Positions 45,328 to 54,592 of a stretch of DNA of 64,000 bases are shown here, piece by piece. The DNA lies in the NCBI RefSeq assembly GCF_000023145.1, contig NC_012704.1, positions 1,054,001 through 1,118,000 of the forward strand. The letters run 5' to 3'. A program made the position numbers and the translations under genes. Under the pieces are notes generated by a model. The model had not been told where the DNA came from. It saw nothing but the letters and a program-made list of their open reading frames with translations, and searched no databases. How positions within the stretch are numbered: position 1 is the first letter of the stretch; the number at the start of each line of letters is the position of its first letter. This DNA is from Corynebacterium kroppenstedtii DSM 44385. GTDB taxonomy: Bacteria > Actinomycetota > Actinomycetes > Mycobacteriales > Mycobacteriaceae.

Positions 45328-45930
45328 TTAGTTTTCTGCCCAGCCCCAAATTATTGAGCGTGCAAGCGTGTGGAAGTTGAGGTTGAACCCGAGGATTGTC
45401 GGGGTTGAGCCCTCGGGGATGTCGAGCTTGTCGACGTCGACGGCATGCACGGCGTAGAGGTAGCGGTGAGGACCGTGCCCTTCTGGAGGCATTGCGCCGT
45501 AGTAGCCGCGCTTCCCTGAGTCACCCTTTAGCGTTTGGGCGCCTTCTGGGAGCGATGGTGTGTCTTCGGATCCGGCGTTTTTGGGAAGCTCTGTGAGATC
45601 TGCCGGGAGGTTGAAGACTGCCCAGTGCCAGTACCCGGAGACCGTGGGGGCATCAGGGTCGTAGACGGTAACTGCCAGGGATTTTGTTCCTTCGGGAAGA
45701 TCAGACCACGACAGTTGTGGTGAAACGCCGTCGGGTCCTTGTAAGTCGTCTGGTAGTTCATCGCCGGACGAGAAGTCTGCACTGCTCAGCGGAAATGTCG
45801 GAACGTCCGGTAGGTACGCGTATGGGTCCGCGGCTTTGAATCGCGGGTCAACGTAACTCGGTGTGCTGGTCGCGGTGGTGCCGGAGGTGGGTTCTTGTGC
45901 GTTTTCGGTTGCTTTCGGTGAATCGCTCAT
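45328..45930 (-). CDS. YbhB/YbcL-type PEBP family protein
   Basis: The 200-residue protein has the bacterial phosphatidylethanolamine-binding-protein-like core: PQLSWSDLPEGTKSLAVTVYDPDAPTVSGYWHWAVFNLP (in parts), the GKRGYYGAMPPEGHGPHRYLY ligand-pocket block, and HTLARSIIWGWAEN. A Ser/Thr/Pro/Ala-rich 45-residue N-terminus precedes it. It corresponds to the PEBP gene next to pyrD in mycobacteria. The ligand is unknown. It converges on pyrD with only 4 bp between the stops. Confidence 0.88.
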   Translation of the reverse strand: MSDSPKATENAQEPTSGTTATSTPSYVDPRFKAADPYAYLPDVPTFPLSSADFSSGDELPDDLQGPDGVSPQLSWSDLPEGTKSLAVTVYDPDAPTVSGYWHWAVFNLPADLTELPKNAGSEDTPSLPEGAQTLKGDSGKRGYYGAMPPEGHGPHRYLYAVHAVDVDKLDIPEGSTPTILGFNLNFHTLARSIIWGWAEN

Positions 45931-45969
45931 GACCCCAGTATGCCCGGATACTTCTGTCGCTGCAGCGGT

Positions 45970-47772
45970 TCACTTGTTTTCTCGCAGTTGTGCGCCGATG
46001 ACGTGTGGTGTGGTGAGACCAATATCTCCCCGCAGTTGCCGCAGGTTGTATTCGGCCTCGAATTCGCTGGTGATGGGCTTGTATTTCCCTTCCGGTTCTT
46101 GTTTCTGGTTTTTAGATGCGTTTCCGTAGCCGCCCATGGGTGCGATGCCCGTCCTGCCCATCGCCGGGCGTGAACCGTCGTGGCCGGTGGGATGTGAGGA
46201 GTTACTTCGTCCTGGTGAGTGTTCGTTATGGCCGTAATTTCGATCGTTGTATGGGTTTCCACGGTCCGTAGTGTCATTGTGTAAAAGCTTATTGCGGTCG
46301 TTGCCGTGGATTGGGCTCTGGTCATGAGGGCCGGGGTGCACAATGACGCTGCGAGCACGGGATTCGCCGTACGGACCCGCTGGGCGTTTATCGAGATGTG
46401 ATGCTGGCGAATTTGGCTTCATTGACCTGTGGTAATCGTCCGAGTTGTTCCGGTTCCACGGGTCTTGGGGCCCGGGTGTTATTGGGGCGTTGTTGCGGCC
46501 ATTGTTATACGAGGTCCGTGGAGTGTGAGGTGCGGAGGTACGTGGCGACTGATTGACCGCATTAGTAGTCGGCGGCCCATACGGTGTTGGGGTGTGGGTA
46601 TGTCCGGATACTCCAGGATTCGTGTGCGAAGGAGGGAAACCGTTCGTTTCCCTAGGTGGCCGGAATTGTGAAGGGACCGCTGTGGGGACGGTATTTGCCG
46701 GGGTCGGTGGTGTGGTGGTGTTGCCAACTATCCCTCCGCCTGCTGGTACTCCGCCTGTGCTGGTCGTTGTTCCTCCTACGGATGTCCCAGTTGTTCCGAC
46801 GGCTGGTGTGCCGTGTGCGGCGCTCATGACGCTAGTAGGGGCAACTTCGGCTGCACTGGTGTGTATGGGGGTTGGTGCATGTGCAGTGAGGTGTCCTCCT
46901 CCCTGGCCGACGTTGGGTCGTTCGGTGAGATTGCGTAGCGGTGGCACCGCCGCGGTGAGCATGGCTTGATAGGGGCCGGTCATGAATTCACGGGTGGTTG
47001 CCCGGGCTGCTTCCCCAGCCGCGCGAACTCCGGCGGGGTTAGTGGCTGCGGCGACCGCTGCAGTGTGCTCGGCTTCGATGGCAGCGATCTGCGTGCGGGC
47101 AGCCTGCCGAATATGAGGCAGTTGGGAGACCGACGCGTGCATGGCGGTGGCGTTATCGGCGAAAATTTGGGCGGTGGCCATTACTTGGCTGAAGCACCCG
47201 GTGGCGGCATCAATGGCCTCTCCCGTGTTTTCTTCCAACTGGGTGCGGGCTCGTGCGAGGGCATCGACAGTCTTGTTCAAAGAACTGGACAAGTTGTGCC
47301 AGTAATCGGCGAGGGCATAAATGTCACTATCGTTGCCAGCATCGAGCATGGCAACTAGTGCGCCCGGGTCATCGGTGCCACCGTGAGTGGGGTCAGTGAA
47401 ATCAAAGGGGCTAAATGCCCCATCCGGACGTGTCGGGAAGGTGAAATCTGTGGCTTGGATCGATTTAAGTCCGCATAGTATGGCCGCTGAGGTATCGTCT
47501 TGGCCGATGAAGGCGCCTCGCATTGCTTTCGTACCTTCAGCCAACCAGCGGATGAGTTGACGTAGCTGCCGCAACGTGTGCGTTGCGCTACCAGTTTCAC
47601 CGTTAATCACCCGGCAATGTTGCGCCCCCAACATTCGTAACCCAGGTTCACCAGTGTAATCCCCAGATAATTTTTTGGAATATAGAATATATTTGCCCCC
47701 AGAGATATCATTTCCATTCTCTAGGAATTCTAGAGCCCTATCTAGGGAACAAGTATCAATCGAAATGGCCAC
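45970..47772 (-). CDS. Large WXG100/PPE-like helical protein with Pro/Asn/His-rich tail (candidate type VII substrate)
   Basis: I do not recognise a named family. The 600-residue protein has three zones. Residues 1-~145 form a mixed domain (HTLRQLRQLIRWLAEGTKAM). Residues ~150-290 form long helices with DIYALADYWHNLSSSLNKTVDAL and heptad-like Ala/Leu repeats, resembling WXG100/PPE/EspB-type helical bundles and including a Y-x-x-x-D (YALAD). Residues 290-560 are low-complexity Thr/Pro/Gly, then Asn/His/Arg. The last 30 residues (EFEAEYNLRQLRGD..TTPHVIGAQL) look conserved and recall the P-V-I-G ends of some actinobacterial secreted proteins. No signal peptide is seen. GTG start, 1 bp after the lipoprotein gene, with AGAGG upstream. 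Confidence 0.68.
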   Translation of the reverse strand: MAISIDTCSLDRALEFLENGNDISGGKYILYSKKLSGDYTGEPGLRMLGAQHCRVINGETGSATHTLRQLRQLIRWLAEGTKAMRGAFIGQDDTSAAILCGLKSIQATDFTFPTRPDGAFSPFDFTDPTHGGTDDPGALVAMLDAGNDSDIYALADYWHNLSSSLNKTVDALARARTQLEENTGEAIDAATGCFSQVMATAQIFADNATAMHASVSQLPHIRQAARTQIAAIEAEHTAAVAAATNPAGVRAAGEAARATTREFMTGPYQAMLTAAVPPLRNLTERPNVGQGGGHLTAHAPTPIHTSAAEVAPTSVMSAAHGTPAVGTTGTSVGGTTTSTGGVPAGGGIVGNTTTPPTPANTVPTAVPSQFRPPRETNGFPPSHTNPGVSGHTHTPTPYGPPTTNAVNQSPRTSAPHTPRTSYNNGRNNAPITPGPQDPWNRNNSDDYHRSMKPNSPASHLDKRPAGPYGESRARSVIVHPGPHDQSPIHGNDRNKLLHNDTTDRGNPYNDRNYGHNEHSPGRSNSSHPTGHDGSRPAMGRTGIAPMGGYGNASKNQKQEPEGKYKPITSEFEAEYNLRQLRGDIGLTTPHVIGAQLRENK

Positions 47773-47773
47773 T

Positions 47774-48520
47774 TTAAGTTAACCTCTCATTCAGTGTCTT
47801 AACTAAATCGCATAATTCTGCTTCGTTCAAAGTCCGTGTCTCATCTATAGCTTGAACCGCGACGCGTCCGAGTTGAGTTTCGGTGTAGACCACGCAATGC
47901 GGATCTCCTACTATCCTTCCCCAACGTGTAAAGGTTGTAGGATTCTCGTTCTCAACCCTTTTACCTGGGACTTCTTCTCTACTTCGTTTGTCGGTACCGA
48001 AATCCATCAATAGTGGCTGCGTTTCATTCGTCTCTCTCAAAAGGCAGTCATTAAAATGCAAAAATTCATCTTTTTCGGATGATTTCTTTATGAATCCCCT
48101 ACTCTCCCAATACCCTGGCGGAGCATCTTCGCAGAGGTCGGCGTTCTCAAAACGTGGGTCTGAGTAGTCATAGGATCCATCGGGGTTCTTCTTTGCTTTC
48201 ACCGGATATTTAGCCAATATTTCCGGGCGCTCCCATAACGGAACCTCATCATTATTCTTCTTTGATCCATATTTCTCTGCAGGTGATTGCGAAGAAATGG
48301 GAGGACGCGTCATTACCGAACTACTCAACGTCGTCTCGGATAAGTCCGAATTTATTTCACTGCTCTTATCAGTGGTTGTGTGACACCCCGCTAGCATCCA
48401 TACAGCCACAGCGATACACGTAAACTCGAGGAGGCCTCTCTTACGTCGGTGATAGGCCGATAGCGATACCGTGGGCACACGATATCTATTAGAACGTTGA
48501 TTGAGCGACGAACACGTCAT
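47774..48520 (-). CDS. Putative lipoprotein (DUF3558-like pattern) paired with the WXG-like protein
   Basis: The ~248-residue protein has a basic region (YHRRKRGLLEF), a hydrophobic stretch and a clear lipobox WMLAGC, giving a mature lipoprotein. The mature part has four or five spaced Cys (FENADLCEDAPPGYW, HFNDCLLRE, GDPHCVVYTETQLGRVAVQA, ELCDLV), a layout like mycobacterial DUF3558 lipoproteins. That likeness is tentative. It is followed immediately by the large helical protein (TAA-A-GTG), so the two are co-translated. Start uncertain: TTG 48538, ATG 48520 or GTG 48475. Base composition here is much more AT-rich than the neighbourhood (22 GC of 60 at 47701-47760). Confidence 0.65.
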   Translation of the reverse strand: MTCSSLNQRSNRYRVPTVSLSAYHRRKRGLLEFTCIAVAVWMLAGCHTTTDKSSEINSDLSETTLSSSVMTRPPISSQSPAEKYGSKKNNDEVPLWERPEILAKYPVKAKKNPDGSYDYSDPRFENADLCEDAPPGYWESRGFIKKSSEKDEFLHFNDCLLRETNETQPLLMDFGTDKRSREEVPGKRVENENPTTFTRWGRIVGDPHCVVYTETQLGRVAVQAIDETRTLNEAELCDLVKTLNERLT

Positions 48521-48822
48521 CGTAGATAGAGCCCCCAAATTTTATTCCCCCATTGCGCTCCACAAACCTGTCCTCAGGGTGCGGCGCGAATCTGGCCTAA
48601 TAGTAGCGCACTAAGGCGCCCTTGCCTAGCATCAATCGGTGGATGAACGGTCATCGATTGGCCCTGATGCGCAGGGGAAAAGTAAATTCCATTGCCGCGC
48701 GTCCGGAACCGCGTGGGACCTTCAAGGAGTGTCCCACGATTGGTGACCAGCAGATTTGTGTACAGCCTTCGACACAACTAGAGTATTGCCTCGTGCTCAG
48801 CTAATTGCTGACTGTTTACCCT
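48521..48822. other. Spacer between the lipoprotein gene and tRNA-Leu, with one hairpin
   Basis: This stretch of about 300 bp has no gene I can support; the short open frames in it lack starts and similarity. It holds CGTGGGAC (48712-48719) and GTCCCACG (48731-48738), an 8-bp stem with an 11-nt loop, and TCAGC-TAATT-GCTGA just before the tRNA. It should contain the promoters of both the tRNA and the leftward lipoprotein gene. Confidence 0.45.
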
Positions 48823-48908
48823 GTCCGGGTGGCGGAATGGCAGACGCGCTAGCTTGAGGTGCTAGTGCCCTATTAACGGGCGTGGGGGTTCAAGTCCCCC
48901 TCCGGACA
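48823..48908 (+). tRNA. tRNA-Leu (anticodon GAG)
   Basis: The 86-nt type II tRNA has acceptor arms GTCCGGG and TCCGGAC (one G-T pair at position 7), D-arm GGCGGAATGGCAGACGC, anticodon stem CTAGC/GCTAG with loop TTGAGGT giving anticodon GAG, a long variable arm GCCC..GGGC, and T-arm GGGGGTTCAAGTCCCCC. The discriminator is A. The full CCA is not encoded (A is followed by CA). It reads the CUC/CUU leucine codons. Confidence 0.97.
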
Positions 48909-48914
48909 CAGAAT

Positions 48915-48955
48915 AAGCCCGGGTTCTCATCAACTCCTGATAAGAACCCGGGCTT
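48915..48955. terminator. Terminator after tRNA-Leu, also facing meaB
   Basis: AAGCCCGGGTTCT (48915-48927) and AGAACCCGGGCTT (48943-48955) form a perfect 13-bp stem with a 15-nt loop. It lies 6 bp after the tRNA and 25 bp beyond the meaB stop on the other strand, so it can end both transcripts. Confidence 0.8.
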
Positions 48956-48980
48956 CGCAATGCTCGGAACGCTCCCCTGG

Positions 48981-50123
48981 TTACTCGCGCTTGTTCAGCT
49001 GATTATCAGTCGTCTCCCCGGTGTCAAACGCCTTGAGGATGCGCTCTGCCGCAATTGTTGGTGTCACCTGCCCGGCGCGAAGCTGCGTTTCAATCAGCTT
49101 CTTTTCCTTCTTCACTGCCTCAGATGTGTTTAGCCGAGTCAGTAAGGTTTCGTGGACCATTTGCCATGTCCAGCCGATCTGCTGGTTCCTCCGTTGCTCA
49201 TCAAATCGGCCCTCGGCCACCATTTGATCGTGGTGCTCTTCGACCACCTTCCAGAATTCTTCGACACCGTTGCCTTCAGCGGCAGACATCGTCATTGTCG
49301 GAGGTTTCCATGAAGCATTTGCTGGTCGAACCATGCGCATCGCCGCACCTAGTTCTCGCGCGGCCCGCTTTGCGCGGCGAACATTATCTCCGTCTGCTTT
49401 GTTGATAGCGACGAGGTCGGCAAGTTCAAGAATGCCTTTCTTGATGCCCTGCAGCTGGTCCCCGGCGCCTGCTAGAGCTAGGAAGGTGAAGCAGTCGACC
49501 ATCTCGCTAACAGCGATCTCCGACTGTCCCACGCCGACAGTTTCGACGAGGATGACGTCATAACCGGCGGCCTCCATGACAATCATCGTCTCGCGGGTTG
49601 CTTTAGCGACACCGCCGAGTGTCCCAGCGCTTGGGGATGGCCGAATGTAGGCGTTCTCGCTTTGCGAGAGCTTCGTCATTCGGGTTTTGTCCCCCAAGAT
49701 TGACCCTCGTGAACGCGTAGATGAAGGATCAATGGCGAGCACCGCGACTTTGTGACCGTTTTCTACAAGGTACAAACCGAGACGCTCAATGAACGTAGAT
49801 TTACCGACACCGGGAACGCCCGTAATACCTACTCGTAATGCCTTTCCAGAGAAAGGCAGCAGCTTCACCAATAGCTCTTGGGCCAAGACGTGATGCGCCG
49901 GTGCAGAAGACTCGAGCAGAGTGATGGCCCGGGCAAGCTGGGTTCGCTCATTATTCCGTACGGAGGTGAACAAAGCATCGACGTCGATGCGGTGGCGGGC
50001 TCGCTTAACCGCTTCCGGAGCAACTGCTGACTTTCCTGGGACTTCAGTCCCCGCAGTCGTCGTTAATGACCCGAGGGTTGACTCGAGAAATTCATCTCCC
50101 CGCGCTTGGCTATTGGAAGACAT
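48981..50123 (-). CDS. meaB: Methylmalonyl-CoA mutase-associated GTPase MeaB
   Basis: The 380-residue G3E-type GTPase has VGITGVPGVGKSTFIERLG (P-loop ~95-110), LAIDPSSTRSRGSILGDKTRM, ILVETVGVGQSEIAVSEMVDC (switch regions) and DLVAINKADGDN (N-K-x-D base specificity). It protects methylmalonyl-CoA mutase and gates loading of adenosylcobalamin. It follows mutB after a 330-bp repeat-bearing gap, so it may have its own promoter or depend on read-through. A GGAG site lies 6-7 nt before the ATG. Confidence 0.95.
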   Translation of the reverse strand: MSSNSQARGDEFLESTLGSLTTTAGTEVPGKSAVAPEAVKRARHRIDVDALFTSVRNNERTQLARAITLLESSAPAHHVLAQELLVKLLPFSGKALRVGITGVPGVGKSTFIERLGLYLVENGHKVAVLAIDPSSTRSRGSILGDKTRMTKLSQSENAYIRPSPSAGTLGGVAKATRETMIVMEAAGYDVILVETVGVGQSEIAVSEMVDCFTFLALAGAGDQLQGIKKGILELADLVAINKADGDNVRRAKRAARELGAAMRMVRPANASWKPPTMTMSAAEGNGVEEFWKVVEEHHDQMVAEGRFDEQRRNQQIGWTWQMVHETLLTRLNTSEAVKKEKKLIETQLRAGQVTPTIAAERILKAFDTGETTDNQLNKRE

Positions 50124-50211
50124 TGATATCTCCGCCTTTCTACGAAGAGCTCGTCATAAAAGTAATTTTATAAGTAAATTATGTAATTAATTATGCACTT
50201 GTTTTAAAACC

Positions 50212-50287
50212 CGACGGACCGCGAAGCACTCGACGGACCGCGAAGCACTCGACGGACCGTAAAACACTTAACGGACCGCGTGACGTG
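50212..50287. repeat. 19-bp tandem repeat, four copies, between mutB and meaB
   Basis: The unit CGACGGACCGCGAAGCACT occurs exactly twice (50212-50230, 50231-50249), then as CGACGGACCGTAAAACACT (50250-50268) and TAACGGACCGCGTGACGTG (50269-50287). All copies keep ACGGACCG. It lies in the noncoding gap, about 90 bp upstream of the meaB start. The preceding 50 bp are markedly AT-rich. Confidence 0.85.
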
Positions 50288-50326
50288 TGAAGTTACTCTC
50301 TACATGATGTCCATCATGAGGACAAA

Positions 50327-50366
50327 GCGCCCTCTTCCCCACCCCAATTGGCCGGGAAAAGAGCGC
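50327..50366 (-). terminator. Hairpin downstream of mutB
   Basis: GCGCCCTCTTCCCC (50327-50340) can pair, with a small bulge, with GGGAAAAGAGCGC (50354-50366) across a 13-nt loop. It lies about 90 bp after the mutB stop. Next to it is CATGATG-TC-CATCATG (50303-50318). On the mutB transcript no long T-run follows, so termination is inferred from position and shape. Confidence 0.5.
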
Positions 50367-50394
50367 TCATCATGCAGCTAAGGAATCTCGACAC

Positions 50395-50426
50395 CACCCG
50401 GAAGAATCATCACCGGGAAGAATAAT
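50395..50426. repeat. Pair of 16-bp direct repeats after mutB
   Basis: CACCCGGAAGAATCAT (50395-50410) is followed directly by CACCGGGAAGAATAAT (50411-50426); 14 of 16 positions agree. It lies just beyond the mutB stop codon in the same gap as the 19-bp repeat. Confidence 0.55.
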
Positions 50427-50453
50427 GGTGCCGTTATTCCTTCGCTTTATGCC

Positions 50454-52715
50454 TTAGGCCTCCGCCTTATCCTCAGCTTCATCAGAGTCGTCCGATTTGT
50501 CATCGTCATCGACATGAAGCTCGATTCCCATATGTGCCGATAGCTTGGTCAGCATGTCGATCACAGAATCTGCGATAACAGTGCCCGGCGGGTAAATGGC
50601 GGCAGCACCGTCGTCGTATAGCTCTTGGAAATCTCCTGGAGGAATAACGCCGCCCACGATGATCATGATGTCTTCGCGGCCCAGCTTCTTCAATTCCTCG
50701 CGAAGCTCGGGGACGATCGTCAAGTGGCTAGCTGCCAGCGACGACACGCCGACGACGTGCACGTCGGAATCGACAGCAGACCGCGCAGCTTCGGCAGGAG
50801 TTTGGAAGAGCGGTCCGACGTCAACGTCCATGCCTAAGTCAGCATAAGCGGACGCAACGACTTTCTGTCCGCGGTCGTGACCGTCCTGTCCGATCTTCGC
50901 GATGAAGATACGCGGCCGGCGGCCTTCCTCCTCGGCGAATGCATCCGCCATAGCGGTGGCTTTAGCGACATTACCCACGGTTCGGTCCTTACCTACCTCG
51001 TCTTTGTACACACCCGAGAGCGTGTGGATCTCTGCCTGGTGGCGACCGAACACTTTCTCGAGAGCATCAGACATCTCACCGACGGTGGCACCAACGCGGG
51101 CAGCATCGACAGCAAGCTTCAGGAGGTTGTGCTCGAGATTGCCGTGGGATCCGTCCATGCCCGCAGCTCCGGTGAGAGCATTCAGAGCTTGGTCGACAGC
51201 ACCTTGATCGCGCTCAGCACGAAGTTTCTCGAGCTTGTCATGCTGTTCTTGGCGGACGCGGCTATTTTCAACCTTCAGAACTTCGATGGCCTCATCCTCG
51301 ACGCCCACATATTTGTTGACACCGATGAGCGCCTGACGGCCAGAGTCGATACGAGCCTGAGTACGTGCTGCAGCCTCTTCGATACGCAGTTTCGGAATGC
51401 CTTGCTCGGTGGCCTTCGCCATACCGCCGGCTTCTTCAACCTCACGAATGTGCTCGCGAGCTTCCTCAACCAACTGGTTGGTCAACCATTCGACGTAGTA
51501 GGAGCCAGCCCACGGATCGACCGGACGCACCGTGTTGGATTCTTGCTGCAAAATCAGCTGGGTGTTACGAGCAATACGAGCCGAGAAATCTGTCGGGAGC
51601 GCGAGAGCCTCATCCAGGGCGTTCGTGTGCAGTGACTGCGTGTGCCCCTGCGTTGCCGCCATAGCCTCGATGCAGGTACGTCCGACGTTGTTATACACAT
51701 CCTGAGCGGTGAGCGACCATCCCGATGTCTGAGAGTGCGTACGCAGAGCCCGCGACTTCGGGTTTTCGGGGTTAAACTTGCTGACGATTTCGCTCCACAA
51801 AATACGGCCAGCACGGAGCTTCGCAATTTCCATGAAGGTATTCATCGAAATACCCCAGAAGAACGAGAGGCGAGGTGCGAAAGCGTCGATGTTAAGGCCA
51901 GCATTCAGTCCAGCGCGAATGTATTCAAGGCCGTCTGCCAGGGTGTAGGCCAACTCGAGGTCAGCCGTCGCTCCAGCTTCCTGAATGTGGTAGCCGGAAA
52001 TCGAAATGGAGTTCCATCGCGGCATCTTGTTAGAGGTGTATTCGAAGATCTCCGAAATAATCCTCATCGACGGCTGCGGAGGATAAATGTAAGTATTGCG
52101 GACCATGAACTCCTTCAGAATGTCATTCTGAATCGTTCCGGCCAGCTTCTCCGGAGGAACACCCTGCTCTTCGGCGACGATAATGTACAAAGCCAAAATC
52201 GGCAGCACAGCACCGTTCATCGTCATCGACACGGACACGCTGCCAAGGTCAATTCCCTCGAACAGCTGCTTCATATCCAGGATGGAGTCGATGGCCACAC
52301 CAGCCATACCGACGTCGCCCTGAACACGCGGGTTGTCTGAGTCATAACCACGGTGAGTGGGCAGGTCGAAGGCCACCGACAAACCTTTCTGGCCGGCGGC
52401 CAGGTTACGACGGTAGAACGCGTTCGACTCTGCTGCGGTGGAGAAACCAGCGTACTGGCGAATCGTCCACGGGCGGTTCGTGTACATCGTTGGATACGGA
52501 CCACGCATAAATGGCTTGATGCCGGGATACGAATCGAGGGGATGCCCCGCCTTTAGGACGTGTTCCCTATCTTCACCGTTGTAGACGCGTTTGACGTCGA
52601 AACCCTCGGGGACTGTCCACGTCCCCTTATCTTCTTCAGCTGATGTCGTCGCTGCCTTCTCTGTAGCTCGCGAAACATCGGCAAAATTCGGAATACTTGT
52701 GCTCATTGTTGTCAC
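50454..52715 (-). CDS. mutB: Methylmalonyl-CoA mutase large subunit MutB
   Basis: The 753-residue catalytic subunit has the substrate-binding barrel ([30 protein letters not shown] in parts; [17 protein letters not shown]) and a C-terminal B12-binding domain with [20 protein letters not shown] (D-x-H-x-x-G, His near residue 615) and [12 protein letters not shown]. It isomerises R-methylmalonyl-CoA and succinyl-CoA in propionate/odd-chain metabolism. A Ser/Asp/Glu-rich tail follows the B12 domain. It starts 14 bp after the mutA stop with AGGA ahead. Confidence 0.97.
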   Translation of the reverse strand: MTTMSTSIPNFADVSRATEKAATTSAEEDKGTWTVPEGFDVKRVYNGEDREHVLKAGHPLDSYPGIKPFMRGPYPTMYTNRPWTIRQYAGFSTAAESNAFYRRNLAAGQKGLSVAFDLPTHRGYDSDNPRVQGDVGMAGVAIDSILDMKQLFEGIDLGSVSVSMTMNGAVLPILALYIIVAEEQGVPPEKLAGTIQNDILKEFMVRNTYIYPPQPSMRIISEIFEYTSNKMPRWNSISISGYHIQEAGATADLELAYTLADGLEYIRAGLNAGLNIDAFAPRLSFFWGISMNTFMEIAKLRAGRILWSEIVSKFNPENPKSRALRTHSQTSGWSLTAQDVYNNVGRTCIEAMAATQGHTQSLHTNALDEALALPTDFSARIARNTQLILQQESNTVRPVDPWAGSYYVEWLTNQLVEEAREHIREVEEAGGMAKATEQGIPKLRIEEAAARTQARIDSGRQALIGVNKYVGVEDEAIEVLKVENSRVRQEQHDKLEKLRAERDQGAVDQALNALTGAAGMDGSHGNLEHNLLKLAVDAARVGATVGEMSDALEKVFGRHQAEIHTLSGVYKDEVGKDRTVGNVAKATAMADAFAEEEGRRPRIFIAKIGQDGHDRGQKVVASAYADLGMDVDVGPLFQTPAEAARSAVDSDVHVVGVSSLAASHLTIVPELREELKKLGREDIMIIVGGVIPPGDFQELYDDGAAAIYPPGTVIADSVIDMLTKLSAHMGIELHVDDDDKSDDSDEAEDKAEA

Positions 52716-52729
52716 AGTCCTAACAGCGA

Positions 52730-54592
52730 TTATGCGCCGAGCTCATCGAGCAGGCCCGACAACGTCGAGACTGCATCAATCTTCATGTTCAGGTAGTCAT
52801 CAGGCTTCGAAGAATCATCGAGATTCTCAACGGCCTTCGGAGCGCCCGCCAGGAGAACCTTCTTCACTCCCGCAGCTCGGAGGGCATCGATCGCGGAACC
52901 AGCGTTCTCTGCATATTCCGCATCCGTACCGCAGACGACCACGATGGGTGCGTCCTTGAATTGAGTTGCGAAGTTCTCGTCGTCTGGGGTGACTTGTCCT
53001 GGGTTATCCGCCTGAATACCACCAGAAGCCAGAAGGTTCGTGGTGAAACCAGTGCGGATGTTGTGCTTGGCTAATGGACCAAGAGGCGCCAATTTAATGA
53101 CAGGCCGCTTTTCTTCCTTCTCGAAGTACGCGTCCGACCTGTTTCTCAGTGCCTCAAAATCAGCTCCCCAACGGCGAACACCTGTTGGCTCAATGCGCAG
53201 ATCAGCCGCCAGAGGCTTTTCGGCCAAGTTCGGGAACTCGTTGATTGCTGTCACCTTGGTACGGCGATGAGCAATATCGTCGCGCCGCTTTTCATACGAC
53301 TCATCGAGGAGCTTTTGGATATCGCCGTTATCAGTCTCAGCGATGAAGCCATCCTTAGATTCGACGTCCGTTAAGACGCCCCATGCCTTCTCCTCGAGCT
53401 GGTCAGTGAAGAACTCAGCGTAGTACGAGCCACCAGCGGGATCAGCAACAAATCCCAAGTGAGACTCTTCCAAAAGTAGAAGGTTGATGTTTCGCGCAAT
53501 GCGGTGAGCGAAGCTACGTCGAGCTCCTGGCAATCCATTCTTGATCGCATAGTCGAAGGGATGAACCAGCACGCTCGTGGCCCCACCGACGCCTGCCGCA
53601 AATGAAGCGATCGTGCACCGAAGAATATTCGTGTACGGGTCACGCTGGGCGAACATCACTGGTGCTGTTTCCGCGTGGATTGCGGGCAGCGGATGATCCA
53701 CAATGCCCAGCACTTCCCACACCCGCGCCAGAAGTGAGCGCAGCGCACGGAATTTACAGATCGTCGAGAAGAAGTCGTCGGTCGCGGCGAGGCGGATCGA
53801 AATCTGGTCGACTGCGTCTTCCACAGAGAGACCAGCGTCGGTGAGCTTCCGCAAGTACTCCAGCGTGGCAGCCAGAACCAGCCCAATCTCTTGGGAATCT
53901 GTCGCGCCCTGGTTGCTGAGCGAGACACCGTTCACAGTGATGGCGTGCACTGCCCCAGGAAGCTCAGACGCTTTCTTTGCCCATGCAATGGCAGTGTCGA
54001 GGTCAACGCTTTGCGACGAATCGAACCCCGACGTCAGCGGTGAAGCACCGAGGTCAGCAGTTGTCTTGTCGTCGCCATTGGTCTCAAGGAAATCGAGGAA
54101 AGCGTCTCCCAGTTCTTTCGAGGGAGTAGCTAGCGCGATCGGGGCAAGGTCAAGATAGACGTCATTGAGCACTCCCGGGATGTCCGTGGGTTGGATTCCC
54201 TTGAGCTCAAGGACTGTGGTCCCAACATTCAGTGCGTGAAGAATTCGCTTGTTGATGTCTTTCGCGCTCTGGCCACCGGCAGTTGCGTTAACTTCGACGG
54301 CAGGTCCGAAAACCTCGCGAATTCCCCATCCGGCATTGTCGGCCTCAAGGAGCTTGGCTCCACGTGTATATGGGAATTCACCGGGAGCAGATGGCTCTGG
54401 TCCTTGATCGGTCCGCATATAGAGCGGTTTGACATCTATTCCGTCGTAAGTCGGCTTGATGAGCTTCTTCCAGACATCATCCGGAACGTCGGAAGGATCC
54501 TGCTTGCGGGTTCGGGCAAAAACTTTCGCAACTGCCCGATACCATTCGTGCTGCAGGGCGGCATCTTCCGTGCCAACCTGTGAGTCAGTCAC
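52730..54592 (-). CDS. mutA: Methylmalonyl-CoA mutase small subunit MutA
   Basis: The ~620-residue non-catalytic partner has the same two-domain plan ([75 protein letters not shown] in parts), but its C-terminal domain lacks the D-x-H-x-x-G cobalamin motif, as normal for MutA. The GTG at 54592 has GGAGGG 6 nt upstream, a near-ideal ribosome site, and is preferred to the TTG at 54619. It heads mutA-mutB. Confidence 0.95.
   Translation of the reverse strand: MTDSQVGTEDAALQHEWYRAVAKVFARTRKQDPSDVPDDVWKKLIKPTYDGIDVKPLYMRTDQGPEPSAPGEFPYTRGAKLLEADNAGWGIREVFGPAVEVNATAGGQSAKDINKRILHALNVGTTVLELKGIQPTDIPGVLNDVYLDLAPIALATPSKELGDAFLDFLETNGDDKTTADLGASPLTSGFDSSQSVDLDTAIAWAKKASELPGAVHAITVNGVSLSNQGATDSQEIGLVLAATLEYLRKLTDAGLSVEDAVDQISIRLAATDDFFSTICKFRALRSLLARVWEVLGIVDHPLPAIHAETAPVMFAQRDPYTNILRCTIASFAAGVGGATSVLVHPFDYAIKNGLPGARRSFAHRIARNINLLLLEESHLGFVADPAGGSYYAEFFTDQLEEKAWGVLTDVESKDGFIAETDNGDIQKLLDESYEKRRDDIAHRRTKVTAINEFPNLAEKPLAADLRIEPTGVRRWGADFEALRNRSDAYFEKEEKRPVIKLAPLGPLAKHNIRTGFTTNLLASGGIQADNPGQVTPDDENFATQFKDAPIVVVCGTDAEYAENAGSAIDALRAAGVKKVLLAGAPKAVENLDDSSKPDDYLNMKIDAVSTLSGLLDELGA

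Noticed and set aside
46429..47358. Plus-strand open frames opposite the WXG-like gene
   Set aside because: The translated Val/Gly-rich products follow from the Pro/Thr codons of the minus-strand gene; the minus frame is continuous for 600 codons and coupled to the lipoprotein gene.
47774..48822. Integrative element with attachment site at tRNA-Leu
   Set aside because: No integrase, no direct repeat of the tRNA 3' end was found near 45.9 kb, and the tRNA points toward the meaB side; low GC and position alone do not prove integration.
50212..50287. CRISPR array
   Set aside because: The 19-bp units abut each other with no spacers, and no cas genes are in the window; it is a simple tandem repeat.
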